Below, in pieces: positions 7,380 to 14,544 of a DNA stretch of 28,405 nucleotides. Origin of the DNA: Candidatus Saccharibacteria bacterium UBA6039 (GTDB taxonomy: Bacteria; Patescibacteriota; Saccharimonadia; Saccharimonadales; Saccharimonadaceae); assembly GCA_002427805.1 (NCBI GenBank), contig DIZB01000012.1:10993-39397 (forward strand), written 5' to 3'. Made by a program: the position numbers and the translations under genes. The notes under the pieces are model-generated. The model worked only from the letters and a program-made list of their open reading frames with translations. It ran no database searches and was not told the DNA's origin. How positions within the stretch are numbered: position 1 is the stretch's first letter; every line of letters begins with the position of its first letter.

Positions 7380-8004
7380 GCTAAAGACATTTTTTACACA
7401 CGAAGATAAAAACCTACGTGACAATCGCTGGATTTTCGCCAGCATGCTCATTGGCGCACTACTAAGCCTACTTGCAGCCTTTGTTCTTTCGGTTGAGTCA
7501 ATTGATATTGCTAAGAACCCCAATGCACAGCTGAGCTGTAGTATTAACGCCGTTATCAACTGCGCGACAGTAGCACGGCACCCATCGGCATCACTGCTTG
7601 GGTTCCCAAATAGTTTCCTTGGCCTCATTGCCGAGCCGGTTGTCATCACTGTTGCGATAGCAGGACTTGCCGGCGTGAAGTTCCCGCGGCGATTTCTTTT
7701 CACTGCGCAAATCTTTTATGCGGCCGGTTTTGTATTCGCGTATTACTTGTTCTTTACCAGCATGTTCGTTATTCAGGCACTGTGTCCTTGGTGCTTGCTT
7801 GTCACACTTTCAACGACATTCGTCTTCTTTTCGATGACAAGATATAACATTCGAGAGGACAATTTATACCTACCAAAAGCGATCGCTAAAAAGGCGAAGG
7901 CAATTATTACGCGCGATTATGATAAATTTGCACTCGCGATCATTGTCGTCGCTATCTTTGCAGGCATTATCCTCAAATACGGCTCGGCATTATTTGCGCA
8001 GTAA
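7369..8004 (+). CDS. Vitamin K epoxide reductase (VKOR) family membrane oxidoreductase
   Basis: Bacterial VKOR proteins reoxidise DsbA-like partners using quinone, driving disulfide formation outside the membrane. After a cytoplasmic N-terminus there are about four core membrane helices plus a C-terminal one (roughly 22-43, 80-102, 108-130, 132-153, 185-205). The loop cysteines C57 and C65 (LSCSINAVINC) and the active-site CPWC (C139-C142) are all present, as expected for a functional enzyme. No fused thioredoxin domain is present at 211 residues. The preceding thioredoxin-fold gene overlaps it by 11 bases but lacks CXXC, so the usual DsbA-like partner must be encoded elsewhere. The family call is strong; the physiological partner is unknown. 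Confidence 0.88.
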   Translation: MFSKLKTFFTHEDKNLRDNRWIFASMLIGALLSLLAAFVLSVESIDIAKNPNAQLSCSINAVINCATVARHPSASLLGFPNSFLGLIAEPVVITVAIAGLAGVKFPRRFLFTAQIFYAAGFVFAYYLFFTSMFVIQALCPWCLLVTLSTTFVFFSMTRYNIREDNLYLPKAIAKKAKAIITRDYDKFALAIIVVAIFAGIILKYGSALFAQ

Positions 8005-8011
8005 ACGCTGC

Positions 8012-8040
8012 TTGCATCTGGCAGGCTAACTGACTATACT
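8012..8040 (+). promoter_or_regulatory. Sigma70-type promoter of the ileS T-box leader
   Basis: TTGCAT (8012-8017), a 17-bp spacer and TATACT (8035-8040) form a strong promoter immediately after the VKOR gene. The predicted +1 at about 8047 gives a leader of about 216 bases before ileS, unusually long for this window. Confidence 0.85.
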
Positions 8041-8046
8041 AATCAG

Positions 8047-8262
8047 TAGAAGCATCCACGAAGGTGGTGAGTGGCTATCAACTACGAAGCTTTTGGAAGA
8101 AAACCGCCCAGGTAAGTAGAACCAAACGATCATTGACTCGTCAGATCAATAAAATAAGAGCTAAGAGAAACACTTCTTTTGGAAATCAGATGGTACCGTC
8201 CGAGAAATTCGGATTCTGATGTCTAGAAGAAGTGTTTTTGTTTTTAAAACGAAGGGGACGAT
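8047..8262 (+). promoter_or_regulatory. T-box riboswitch, isoleucine specificity, upstream of ileS
   Basis: A T-box leader senses uncharged tRNA. The T-box bulge TGGTACC (8191-8197) is exactly seven bases. It is flanked by helix A1 (ATCAGA 8185-8190 with TCTGAT 8215-8220) and helix A2 (GTCCGA 8198-8203 with TCGGAT 8209-8214, first pair G-U). This is the canonical antiterminator/antisequestrator layout. The bulge base after UGG is U, matching an A73 discriminator as in tRNA-Ile. The 5' part holds a candidate AUC isoleucine specifier (8077-8079) followed by A, small hairpins (CCAC/GTGG 8056-8067) and a stem III-like hairpin (8128-8147). An outer stem, AAACACTTCTT (8168-8178) with 8227-8237, is followed by a T-rich run to 8245 and could terminate transcription. 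Alternatively, GGACG (8256-8260) of the ribosome-binding site can pair with CGTCC (8197-8201), giving translational control. Confidence 0.85.
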
Positions 8263-11127
8263 ATGAAATTTAAAGCCAATACGAGACGTCGAGCTGTTGA
8301 GTACGAAAAAGCACTCATTAGCTACTGGAAAGATAATAAAACATTTGAAAAGTCGGTTGAGATGCGTCCAATTGATAATTCGTATGTGTTTTACGACGGT
8401 CCACCATTTATTACGGGCGTCCCACACCACGGAACACTACTTTCGAGCATCGTGAAAGATGCGGTGCCGCGTTATCAGACAATGAAAGGTAAGCACGTCG
8501 AGCGAGTTTGGGGCTGGGATACGCATGGACTACCGGCCGAGAATTTCATTGAGAAAAAACTTGGTATTACGAGTCGTCATGAAATCGGCGAAAAGATTAG
8601 TCTTGAAGATTATATTATAACTGCCCGTGAAAGCATGGTGAGTAATGCTGCACTTTGGGAAGACACGATTGATCGTATTGGCCGTTGGGTTGATTTTAAG
8701 GGCGCTTATAAAACGATGGACAAAGACTACATGGAATCCGTCTGGTGGGCATTCAAAACACTCTACGAAAAAGGCAAAATTTACGAAGGTGAACGCGTGC
8801 TGATGTACGACACAAAATGGGCAACACCACTTTCTAAGGCTGAGGTGACGATGGATACCGGTGCATATCAAGTTGTTACTGATCCAAGCGTGTATGTAAA
8901 GTTTAAACTTACGGATGAGGACGCGTACCTCTTAGCCTGGACAACAACACCATGGACCTTACCAGCAAACACTGCACTCGCAGTTAACTCTGAAGTTGAG
9001 TACGTTGAGGTGCTGCTAGGCGGCGAGAAATACATTGTTGCAAAAGAACTCGCAGAAAAGGTATTTGTTGACGAGAAACATCAACCTTTAGACTACGAAA
9101 CGGTACGCCATTTTAAAGGAAATCATCTCATAGGAAAAACATACGAGCCACTTTTTGAACATCGTGGCGAAAATGCACATATAGTTTGGGATGCTGAGTA
9201 TGTGACGACTGAGTCGGGTACAGGCATTGTCCATCTTGCGCCAGCGTATGGTGAAGAGGATTTTCTGCTCGCGAAAGAAGTTGGTATCCCGGTTGTGCAC
9301 GTTCTTGATGAGTATGGTGTGTACACGGAAGGCGACTGGCAAGGTGAGGACGTGTGGGCAATTAATAAAACAATCGCGAAGACGCTCTTAGAGCGCGGTG
9401 TTGTATGGAAGATCGACTACATCCAACACGAATATCCGCATAATCCGCGCACGGGTAATCGCCTTATGTATCGAGCTCACCCAGGTTGGTTTATGGATAT
9501 TGATGGCCAACGAACCCAGATGCTTGAGCAAAACGGTGAGCATATTACGTGGTTCCCTGAACATATTAAGCATGGTCGTTTTGAAAAGACGATTGAAACT
9601 GCACCTGACTGGAACCTTTCACGAGACCGTTTCTGGGCAACCGCAATGCCAGTCTGGAAGGGAACAGATAGTGGGGGTAATGAGCACATTAAGGTTGTCG
9701 GAAGTTACGCTGAGCTACGCGAGCTGAGCGGTATCGAGCTCGATGATTACCACCGCCCATGGGTAGACGGTATTACATTCGAAATTGATGGCGTTACGTA
9801 TACTCGCATCGAGAAAGTATTGGACGGCTGGTTTGAAAGCGGCAGTATGCCGTTTGCACAGTTTCATTATCCATTCGAAAATATACAAAAATTTGAGCAA
9901 AATTTCCCTGGTGACTTCATTGTGGAATACGTTGGCCAAGTACGTGCCTGGTTTTATTATTTGCATGCCGTGAACGTCGGTTTATTTGGCAAAAATGCTT
10001 TTAAAAACGTGATTGTCACCGGCAACATCGCGGGCAATGACGGTCGTAAGATGAGCAAATCCTTAGGCAACTTCACTGATCCAAACATTCTTATGGACCA
10101 ATATTCAGCCGATAGTTTACGCTTCTTGCTCCTGTCTTCGCCAGTCCTGAACGCTGAAGATTTCACGCTTCAAGACAAAGATGTCGGTGACGTGGCGCGT
10201 AAACTTTCTATGATTTGGAATATGTACGATTTTTTCACACTCTACGCAGAAGTTGATGAGTGGGAATTTAAGGGCGACGTGAGCGATCCTACGGAGCAAC
10301 TGACGAATCATCTTGACCAATGGGTTGTCAGTCGACTACATCAACTGATCGCTGAAGTCGGCATGCACATGGATGCATACGATATTCCAAACGCGCTCAA
10401 ACCGATTCTGCCATTTATTGAAGATGCAAGTAACTGGTACGTACGTCGTAGTCGAAGGCGTTTTTGGAAGTCGGGTGATGACGTCGATAAAAATAACGCC
10501 TACCGTACACTTCACTATGTACTAACGCAGCTCGCGCAGGTACTCGCGCCTTTTACGCCGTTCTTGGCTGAAGAATTGTATCAGAAACTCACCGGTGGCG
10601 AGAGCGTGCACTTACTTGATTGGCCAGTTGGCGGCCATGTGAATGAGCTGGTTGTGAGTGACATGGAACAAGTGCGTGAGTACGTGAACCAAGGTCTAAG
10701 TATTCGTGCGAAAGAACATCAAAAAGTTCGTCAGCCACTTGCCAGTGTGACGGTACCTACATTCGGTCAGTTTGTCGATTTTAAAGAAATTTTAATAGAT
10801 GAGCTTAACGTAAAAGACGTCTATGAGGGTCCAGAATTAGCGCTCGATCTATTTATTACGGATGAACTACGGCGTGAAGGATTGATGCGCGAGATTGTTC
10901 GTCATATTCAGTCAGCTCGGAAAACAGCGGGGCTTCATGTTGATGACCGGATTAGTCTTTCGCTTATATCAACGAGTGATGAGGTCCGCTTTGCGATTGA
11001 CGAGTACAAGAAAGTGATTGCTGATGAAACCTTAGCAACACGATTTGAAACCGGAATCTATGCATACGAGCAGGCAGTAACAGTAGAGGGAAGTGAGCTT
11101 ACTATTTCCCTAGAAAAAGCCTCATGA
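8263..11127 (+). CDS. ileS: Isoleucyl-tRNA synthetase, with a variant HIGH motif (HHGT)
   Basis: IleRS charges tRNA-Ile. The class I core opens with YVFYDGPPFITGVPHHGTLL (about residues 42-61). Here the HxGH signature reads HHGT, so the last histidine is replaced by threonine. The second signature KMSKS is intact in GRKMSKSLGNFTDP. The CP1 editing domain is present, with the threonine-rich WTTTPWTLPAN and GTGIVHLAPAYGEEDF. An anticodon-binding domain follows. At 954 residues it is shorter than typical eukaryote-like (type 2) IleRS of about 1040, and it has no C-terminal zinc cysteines. The start follows GAAGGGGA (8251-8258). Expression is probably governed by the upstream T-box. The gene ends in an ATGA overlap with a Nudix gene. 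Confidence 0.95.
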   Translation: MKFKANTRRRAVEYEKALISYWKDNKTFEKSVEMRPIDNSYVFYDGPPFITGVPHHGTLLSSIVKDAVPRYQTMKGKHVERVWGWDTHGLPAENFIEKKLGITSRHEIGEKISLEDYIITARESMVSNAALWEDTIDRIGRWVDFKGAYKTMDKDYMESVWWAFKTLYEKGKIYEGERVLMYDTKWATPLSKAEVTMDTGAYQVVTDPSVYVKFKLTDEDAYLLAWTTTPWTLPANTALAVNSEVEYVEVLLGGEKYIVAKELAEKVFVDEKHQPLDYETVRHFKGNHLIGKTYEPLFEHRGENAHIVWDAEYVTTESGTGIVHLAPAYGEEDFLLAKEVGIPVVHVLDEYGVYTEGDWQGEDVWAINKTIAKTLLERGVVWKIDYIQHEYPHNPRTGNRLMYRAHPGWFMDIDGQRTQMLEQNGEHITWFPEHIKHGRFEKTIETAPDWNLSRDRFWATAMPVWKGTDSGGNEHIKVVGSYAELRELSGIELDDYHRPWVDGITFEIDGVTYTRIEKVLDGWFESGSMPFAQFHYPFENIQKFEQNFPGDFIVEYVGQVRAWFYYLHAVNVGLFGKNAFKNVIVTGNIAGNDGRKMSKSLGNFTDPNILMDQYSADSLRFLLLSSPVLNAEDFTLQDKDVGDVARKLSMIWNMYDFFTLYAEVDEWEFKGDVSDPTEQLTNHLDQWVVSRLHQLIAEVGMHMDAYDIPNALKPILPFIEDASNWYVRRSRRRFWKSGDDVDKNNAYRTLHYVLTQLAQVLAPFTPFLAEELYQKLTGGESVHLLDWPVGGHVNELVVSDMEQVREYVNQGLSIRAKEHQKVRQPLASVTVPTFGQFVDFKEILIDELNVKDVYEGPELALDLFITDELRREGLMREIVRHIQSARKTAGLHVDDRISLSLISTSDEVRFAIDEYKKVIADETLATRFETGIYAYEQAVTVEGSELTISLEKAS

Positions 11128-11546
11128 ACCCACGTGTTGGCGTTGCGGTGCTTATTATAAAAGACGGCACATTTCTGATGGGGCAACGCCGTGGTTCACA
11201 TGGTGAGGGTACGTGGAGCGCGCCAGGTGGCTGGCTTGAGTATAAAGAATCATTTGAGGAAGCAGGTACGCGCGAAGTAAAGGAAGAGACGGGTCTTGAT
11301 GTTAAAAATATACAATTTGCGGGCATAACGAATAACATTTTTAAAGACGACCCTACCCATAGCATTACAGTATGGCTGACGGCGGAGTGGGCGAGTGGTA
11401 AACCGACAATCACCGAGCCAGACAAATTTATCGATCAAAAATGGGTGACCTTTGACAGCCTGCCAGCACCTTTGTTCTTGCCATGGGAGGAACTGCTTGC
11501 AAGTGAATTTATCGATGTCATCAAGCAAAGATTCACCGAAGTATAG
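11124..11546 (+). CDS. Nudix hydrolase (MutT/NUDT15-like)
   Basis: Nudix enzymes hydrolyse nucleoside diphosphates linked to another moiety, often cleaning damaged nucleotides. The Nudix box Gx5Ex7REUxEExGU is complete at about residues 36-58 (G36, E42, R50-E51, E54-E55, G57). The segment before it (MGQRRGSHGEGTWSAPGGWLE) resembles the NUDT15/MutT-like nucleotide pyrophosphatase group. The protein has 140 residues, with no extra domains. Its ATG overlaps the ileS stop by four bases, so it is translated from the ileS transcript and should share its T-box control. The substrate cannot be predicted from the box alone; a role in nucleotide sanitation is an inference. Confidence 0.92.
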   Translation: MNPRVGVAVLIIKDGTFLMGQRRGSHGEGTWSAPGGWLEYKESFEEAGTREVKEETGLDVKNIQFAGITNNIFKDDPTHSITVWLTAEWASGKPTITEPDKFIDQKWVTFDSLPAPLFLPWEELLASEFIDVIKQRFTEV

Positions 11547-11649
11547 TCAACCATTAGAAATCTTAAATATAGGTGAGTAAAGGATGGACCCTTGCTCAGG
11601 TAAATACAAGGTGTAGTGACTAATGAGAGTGATAACGACTGACAGGGCA

Positions 11650-11678
11650 TTGACATTTTATAGTATTTATGCTAATAT
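11650..11678 (+). promoter_or_regulatory. Consensus promoter of the small acidic protein gene
   Basis: TTGACA (11650-11655), a 17-bp spacer and an extended TGcTAATAT (11670-11678) make one of the best promoters in the window. Predicted +1 is about 11685, giving a leader of about 23 bases with no clear ribosome-binding site. The 100 bases between the Nudix stop and this promoter show no gene or strong terminator. Confidence 0.75.
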
Positions 11679-11707
11679 GAGGGTAATACTACAAAACACA
11701 AAAACAT

Positions 11708-11905
11708 ATGTCATTACTCAAATTTCTTCAGTTCCAACCCATCGATCCTGCGTCTGACCAAGACGAGATTAGTGAAGATCATAAGATCCACCAAGAAATT
11801 AAATTGGATGAACAAGTGGACGAACAAGACCTGGAAAAGTTTTGGAACGAAGTGGAGCACGATATTCACGACGACCCAGAATGGTTTACCTTTTCTGACG
11901 AATAG
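11708..11905 (+). CDS. Small highly acidic protein of unknown function
   Basis: This 65-residue protein is not recognised. After a short N-terminal hydrophobic stretch (MSLLKFLQFQPID) it is dominated by Asp and Glu, which make up about a third of residues. It has an amphipathic helical look (about 22-55) and ends in PEWFTFSDE. There is no cysteine, signal peptide or membrane segment. Support for a real gene comes from the strong TTGACA-17-TAATAT promoter 30 bases upstream, the ATG start, and a separate promoter and gene beginning right after it. It sits before a minimal zincin gene; a functional link is possible but unproven. It could be an anti-sigma-like, nucleic-acid-mimic or adaptor peptide, but none of these is supported by a motif. 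Confidence 0.6.
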   Translation: MSLLKFLQFQPIDPASDQDEISEDHKIHQEIKLDEQVDEQDLEKFWNEVEHDIHDDPEWFTFSDE

Positions 11906-11909
11906 ACGC

Positions 11910-11915
11910 TATACT
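11910..11915 (+). promoter_or_regulatory. -10 box of the zincin gene, leaderless arrangement
   Basis: TATACT (11910-11915) ends six bases before the ATG at 11922, placing the expected +1 exactly on the start codon. The best -35 candidate, TTTACC (11885-11890), has a long 19-bp spacer. The box overlaps the end of the acidic protein gene's downstream region. Confidence 0.6.
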
Positions 11916-11921
11916 AAGTAT

Positions 11922-12305
11922 ATGGATATTTCTGATGAACAATTTGACCAGCTCATTAGTCGCGCAATGGATGAGCTACCTCAGGGCTATATTAAAGGGC
12001 TTGATAATGTAGCGATTGTATATGCTGACGATCCAGACGAACATCAACGCAAAAAAGCGCATCTTCGAGAAAACAGCCTTTTGTTTGGGCTATACGAAGG
12101 GATACCGCTGACAAGACGCGGTGCAGGCTATACATTTGTTTTGCCAGATAAAATTACAATCTTTAAAAACCCAATTCTCGCGGTAGTGCATACCCCGGAC
12201 CAGCTATTTGAGCAGGTTAAACGTACCTTATGGCACGAGATTGCACATTTTTACGGTCTCGATCATGATCGGATCCATCATTTAGAAAATGGGCATGGTC
12301 AGTAG
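11922..12305 (+). CDS. Minimal zincin metallopeptidase-like protein
   Basis: This 127-residue protein belongs to the small metallopeptidase-like family with a zincin fold (Zincin_1 type). The signature HExxHxxGxxH is complete, with H105, E106, H109, G112 and H115 in LWHEIAHFYGLDHDRI. The N-terminal part is MDISDEQFDQLISRAMDELP, a helix typical of the family. There is no signal peptide, so it is probably cytoplasmic. A longer reading frame opens at 11772, inside the acidic gene. The start at 11922 was chosen because the family begins with this helix and a TATACT box sits six bases upstream. The substrate of this family is not known. Whether it is an active protease is unproven, although all ligands are present. 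Confidence 0.88.
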   Translation: MDISDEQFDQLISRAMDELPQGYIKGLDNVAIVYADDPDEHQRKKAHLRENSLLFGLYEGIPLTRRGAGYTFVLPDKITIFKNPILAVVHTPDQLFEQVKRTLWHEIAHFYGLDHDRIHHLENGHGQ

Positions 12306-12307
12306 TC

Positions 12308-12336
12308 TTGCACGAACGGTCCGTATCTGTTACAAT
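12308..12336 (+). promoter_or_regulatory. Sigma70-type promoter of rplU
   Basis: TTGCAC (12308-12313), a 17-bp spacer and TACAAT (12331-12336) are identical in both boxes to the rpsU promoter, and both share CTGT before the -10. The leader is about 28 bases and ends in AAAGGAA (12360-12366). Confidence 0.85.
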
Positions 12337-12370
12337 TGGCAATTGATTAGTTAAACATTAAAGGAACAAT

Positions 12371-12679
12371 ATGACAAAAGCAGTCGTGAAGATCGGTGGC
12401 AAACAATTCATTGTTACCGAAAAAGAGACCCTACTGGTGGACCTCCTCCAGGAAGGAACTAAAGAGCTCACTTTGGACGCACTGTTGGTTATCGATGGAG
12501 ACAAAGTCTCTGTTGGAACGCCGACTGTCAAAGGGGTAACGGTAACAGCAAGTGTTATCGAAGATCTTGTAAAAGGTGATAAAATTCGTGTGATTCGCTA
12601 CAAAGCGAAGAAACGTGTTCATAAAGAAAATGGTCACCGCCAGAAGTACAGTAAGATTCAAATTACTGCCATCAAATAA
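12371..12679 (+). CDS. rplU: 50S ribosomal protein bL21
   Basis: bL21 binds 23S rRNA in the large subunit. The 102-residue sequence shows the family start KAVVKIGGKQFIVTE (about residues 3-17). It also has the central VGTPTVKGVTVTASV and the C-terminal signature GDKIRVIRYKAKKR...GHRQKYSKIQI (about 73-98). A good ribosome-binding site precedes the ATG. It is a single-gene transcript with its own promoter and an intrinsic terminator directly after the stop. rpmA (bL27), the usual partner of rplU, is not next to it and is not in this window. The identification is secure. Confidence 0.96.
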   Translation: MTKAVVKIGGKQFIVTEKETLLVDLLQEGTKELTLDALLVIDGDKVSVGTPTVKGVTVTASVIEDLVKGDKIRVIRYKAKKRVHKENGHRQKYSKIQITAIK

Positions 12680-12681
12680 AT

Positions 12682-12715
12682 AAAAATCCCCGGGAACGTC
12701 CGGGGATTTTTATTT
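12682..12715 (+). terminator. Intrinsic terminator of rplU
   Basis: A 12-bp perfect hairpin (12682-12693 with 12700-12711, loop GAACGT) has a CCCCGG/CCGGGG core and ends in a T-rich run. It starts three bases after the rplU stop and separates it from parA. Confidence 0.92.
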
Positions 12716-12722
12716 GTGGTCA

Positions 12723-12731
12723 TGCTATAAT
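12723..12731 (+). promoter_or_regulatory. Extended -10 promoter of parAB
   Basis: TGcTATAAT (12723-12731) is a consensus extended -10 directly after the rplU terminator. Predicted +1 is about 12738. An AGAGGG ribosome-binding site (12745-12750) precedes the GTG start of parA. Confidence 0.7.
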
Positions 12732-12759
12732 GAACCAAAAGATAAGAGGGTAACGACAC

Positions 12760-13524
12760 GTGGCGACGGTAATTTCGGTGACCAATCAAAAAGGTGGGGT
12801 AGGGAAGACAACAACGGCTGTTAACCTTGCCTATTACTTGTCAAAACTCGGCAAGAAGACTCTTCTGGTTGATTTTGACCCACAGGGTAATGCGACAAGT
12901 GGCCTTGGCGTCGATAAGCGGGCGCTCACTGGCACGATGGCTGATGTGGTAACGGAGAAACTAACGATTGATCAAGTCGTTCTTGAAACCGCATATAAAA
13001 ATTTATTTTTAGCCCCAACGACGCCGCTGCTCGCTAATACCGAAGTTGAGCTGGCCCAAGCAGACCATCGTTTCTCACGGCTTAAGGCCGCTATTGAGGC
13101 ATCAACTGGTACGTATGACATTGTTATTATTGATAGCCCGCCAAGTTTGAGTCTACTGACGGTTAATGGACTGATTGCTGCGAAGTATGTACTACTACCT
13201 GTGCAAGCCGAATTTTATGCGCTTGAAGGTCTTGGTCAGCTGCTTGAAACGATGAAACTGGTGCGCAAGGGCATGAATCCCGTGCTCGAACTACTCGGCG
13301 TGCTACCGACCATGATTGATTCGCGTACAACACTGAGCGGTCAGGTACATGCCGAGATTAAGAAGCATTTTCCAGGTAAAGTGTTTGAAACGACGATCCC
13401 GCGTAATATTCGACTCGCTGAAGCACCAAGCCACGGGATTCCGGTTGGTGTGTATGACAAATTTAGTAAGGGCGCACGGGCATATAAGGCACTGGCTAAA
13501 GAGGTACTGACTCGTGTCGGCTAA
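12760..13524 (+). CDS. parA: Chromosome-partitioning ATPase ParA (Soj type)
   Basis: ParA is the DNA-binding ATPase that, with ParB and parS, separates chromosome origins. The deviant Walker A KGGVGKTT lies at residues 11-18 (signature lysine K11), with VDFDPQGNATSGLG at about 38-51. Walker B IVIIDSPPS (about 121-129) follows. At 254 residues it lacks the N-terminal helix-turn-helix of plasmid type Ia ParA, so it is the chromosomal Soj type. The start is GTG, nine bases after AGAGGG. It overlaps parB by 11 bases. No perfect parS (TGTTTCACGTGAAACA-like) was found in the window. The pairing with a full-length ParB makes MinD or plasmid identity unlikely. Confidence 0.94.
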   Translation: MATVISVTNQKGGVGKTTTAVNLAYYLSKLGKKTLLVDFDPQGNATSGLGVDKRALTGTMADVVTEKLTIDQVVLETAYKNLFLAPTTPLLANTEVELAQADHRFSRLKAAIEASTGTYDIVIIDSPPSLSLLTVNGLIAAKYVLLPVQAEFYALEGLGQLLETMKLVRKGMNPVLELLGVLPTMIDSRTTLSGQVHAEIKKHFPGKVFETTIPRNIRLAEAPSHGIPVGVYDKFSKGARAYKALAKEVLTRVG

Positions 13525-14407
13525 ACGTATGAGCGGCCTCGGGAGAGGCTTTGAGTCACTTATCCCAACGGATCTTTTGGATGAGTCATTTGATCCAACA
13601 GCAGCTCAGGACGATCAAATTAGTGAACTACGCCAGATTAAACTAACTGAAATTATCGCCGATCCAGATCAACCTCGTCGTCAGTTCGACGAAGAGTCAC
13701 TTACGGATCTTGCAGATTCAATCCGTGAGCATGGTATTTTACAGCCGATTGTTGTCACGCCACATGCCGGTGGCTATCAAATTGTAGCGGGTGAACGGCG
13801 TTTTCGTGCTGCCGGGATAGCTGGTATTGAAAAAGTGCCCGCACTCGTGCGAACACTCACCGATCAGCATAAACTCGAACTGTCACTGATTGAAAACATT
13901 CAGCGCCGAGACCTTAACGTCATTGAAACAGCGACAGCATACTTGAAACTACGAGATCAATTTAGTCTCACGCTCGAGCAGATTGGCCAGCGTGTTGGCA
14001 AGAAATCAGTGAGCGCAATTAGTAACGTGCTGCGACTTCTCAAACTCCCTCAGAGTGTTCGCGTGGCGCTCGCAGAAGGCAAGGTGAGCGAAGGACAAAT
14101 GCGTCCATTGATTGGGCTCAATGATGTATTTATTGAACAGCTCCTTCCGAAGATTATTCGTGAGCATTGGACATCACGGGACAGCGAACAATTTGTGATA
14201 CGACTTAAAGAAGGTCAGCATGAGGCGATTATTAAGCCTCGTAAATTAAGTGGTACAACGTACTACAAAGAGGAAGTCAAACATTTTACGAAGCGATTTG
14301 GTACGGATGTGAAGATTCGTACGAATGAAAAAGGTGCCGGAAACATCGTGATTAACTTCAAGAGCGAAGATGAATTTAGGCGTATACAACAGCTTTTGGA
14401 TAAATAA
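13514..14407 (+). CDS. parB: Chromosome-partitioning protein ParB (Spo0J type)
   Basis: ParB binds parS, hydrolyses CTP and spreads as a sliding clamp. The opening MSGLGRGFESLIP is the ParA-stimulating N-terminal peptide. The CTP-binding domain shows PDQPRRQFDEESLTDLADSI and the signature GERRFRAAG (about residues 94-102). ELSLIENIQRRDLNVIE and a helix-turn-helix (SAISNVLRLLKLP) follow. The C-terminal part (about 235-297) holds the dimerisation region. The GTG at 13514 overlaps parA by 11 bases. An ATG at 13529, exactly at MSGLGRGFE, is an equally good start. Length 297 is normal. Confidence 0.94.
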   Translation: MSAKRMSGLGRGFESLIPTDLLDESFDPTAAQDDQISELRQIKLTEIIADPDQPRRQFDEESLTDLADSIREHGILQPIVVTPHAGGYQIVAGERRFRAAGIAGIEKVPALVRTLTDQHKLELSLIENIQRRDLNVIETATAYLKLRDQFSLTLEQIGQRVGKKSVSAISNVLRLLKLPQSVRVALAEGKVSEGQMRPLIGLNDVFIEQLLPKIIREHWTSRDSEQFVIRLKEGQHEAIIKPRKLSGTTYYKEEVKHFTKRFGTDVKIRTNEKGAGNIVINFKSEDEFRRIQQLLDK

Positions 14408-14544
14408 GTACTTTTCTCCGCTCGCCCATAACGGGGACACCCCTCCGATTGAGAATACTGAGTTCGGCTCTCCTACATAACCCCAGGACTTTATTTCTTC
14501 TGGTCACAAAAGAAGGAAGGCATTTGTTACTTTGGTAAAGTAAA
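14408..14544. other. Hairpin-rich gap between convergent parB and lepB
   Basis: The 137-base gap contains a GGGGACACCCC hairpin (near 14435-14445), a GAGTTCGGCTC element (near 14459-14469) that looks superficially like a T-arm, and a perfect 7-bp hairpin (14527-14533 with 14537-14543) next to the lepB stop. None has a convincing U-tract for termination. The T-loop-like part lacks the invariant A58 and a matching acceptor stem, so this is not a tRNA. It may be a dispersed repeat or a shared 3' UTR. Confidence 0.35.

Noticed and set aside
8090..8184. CTTTTGGAA occurring twice in the ileS leader as a functional repeat
   Set aside because: It is a nine-base A/T-rich match without symmetric context, and the T-box pairings explain the second copy's surroundings better.
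8530..10320. Several 60-110 codon minus-strand ORFs inside ileS
   Set aside because: All are shadows of a full-length conserved gene, with no recognisable domain.
11435..11656. Minus-strand ORF of 73 codons overlapping the Nudix gene end
   Set aside because: It has low-complexity Ser/Leu composition, no promoter or ribosome-binding site, and overlaps a clear gene.
14459..14480. GAGTTCGGCTC followed by ...CCCCA as the 3' part of a tRNA
   Set aside because: The T-loop lacks the invariant A58, the T-stem has only three pairs, and no matching acceptor stem or anticodon arm is found on either strand.
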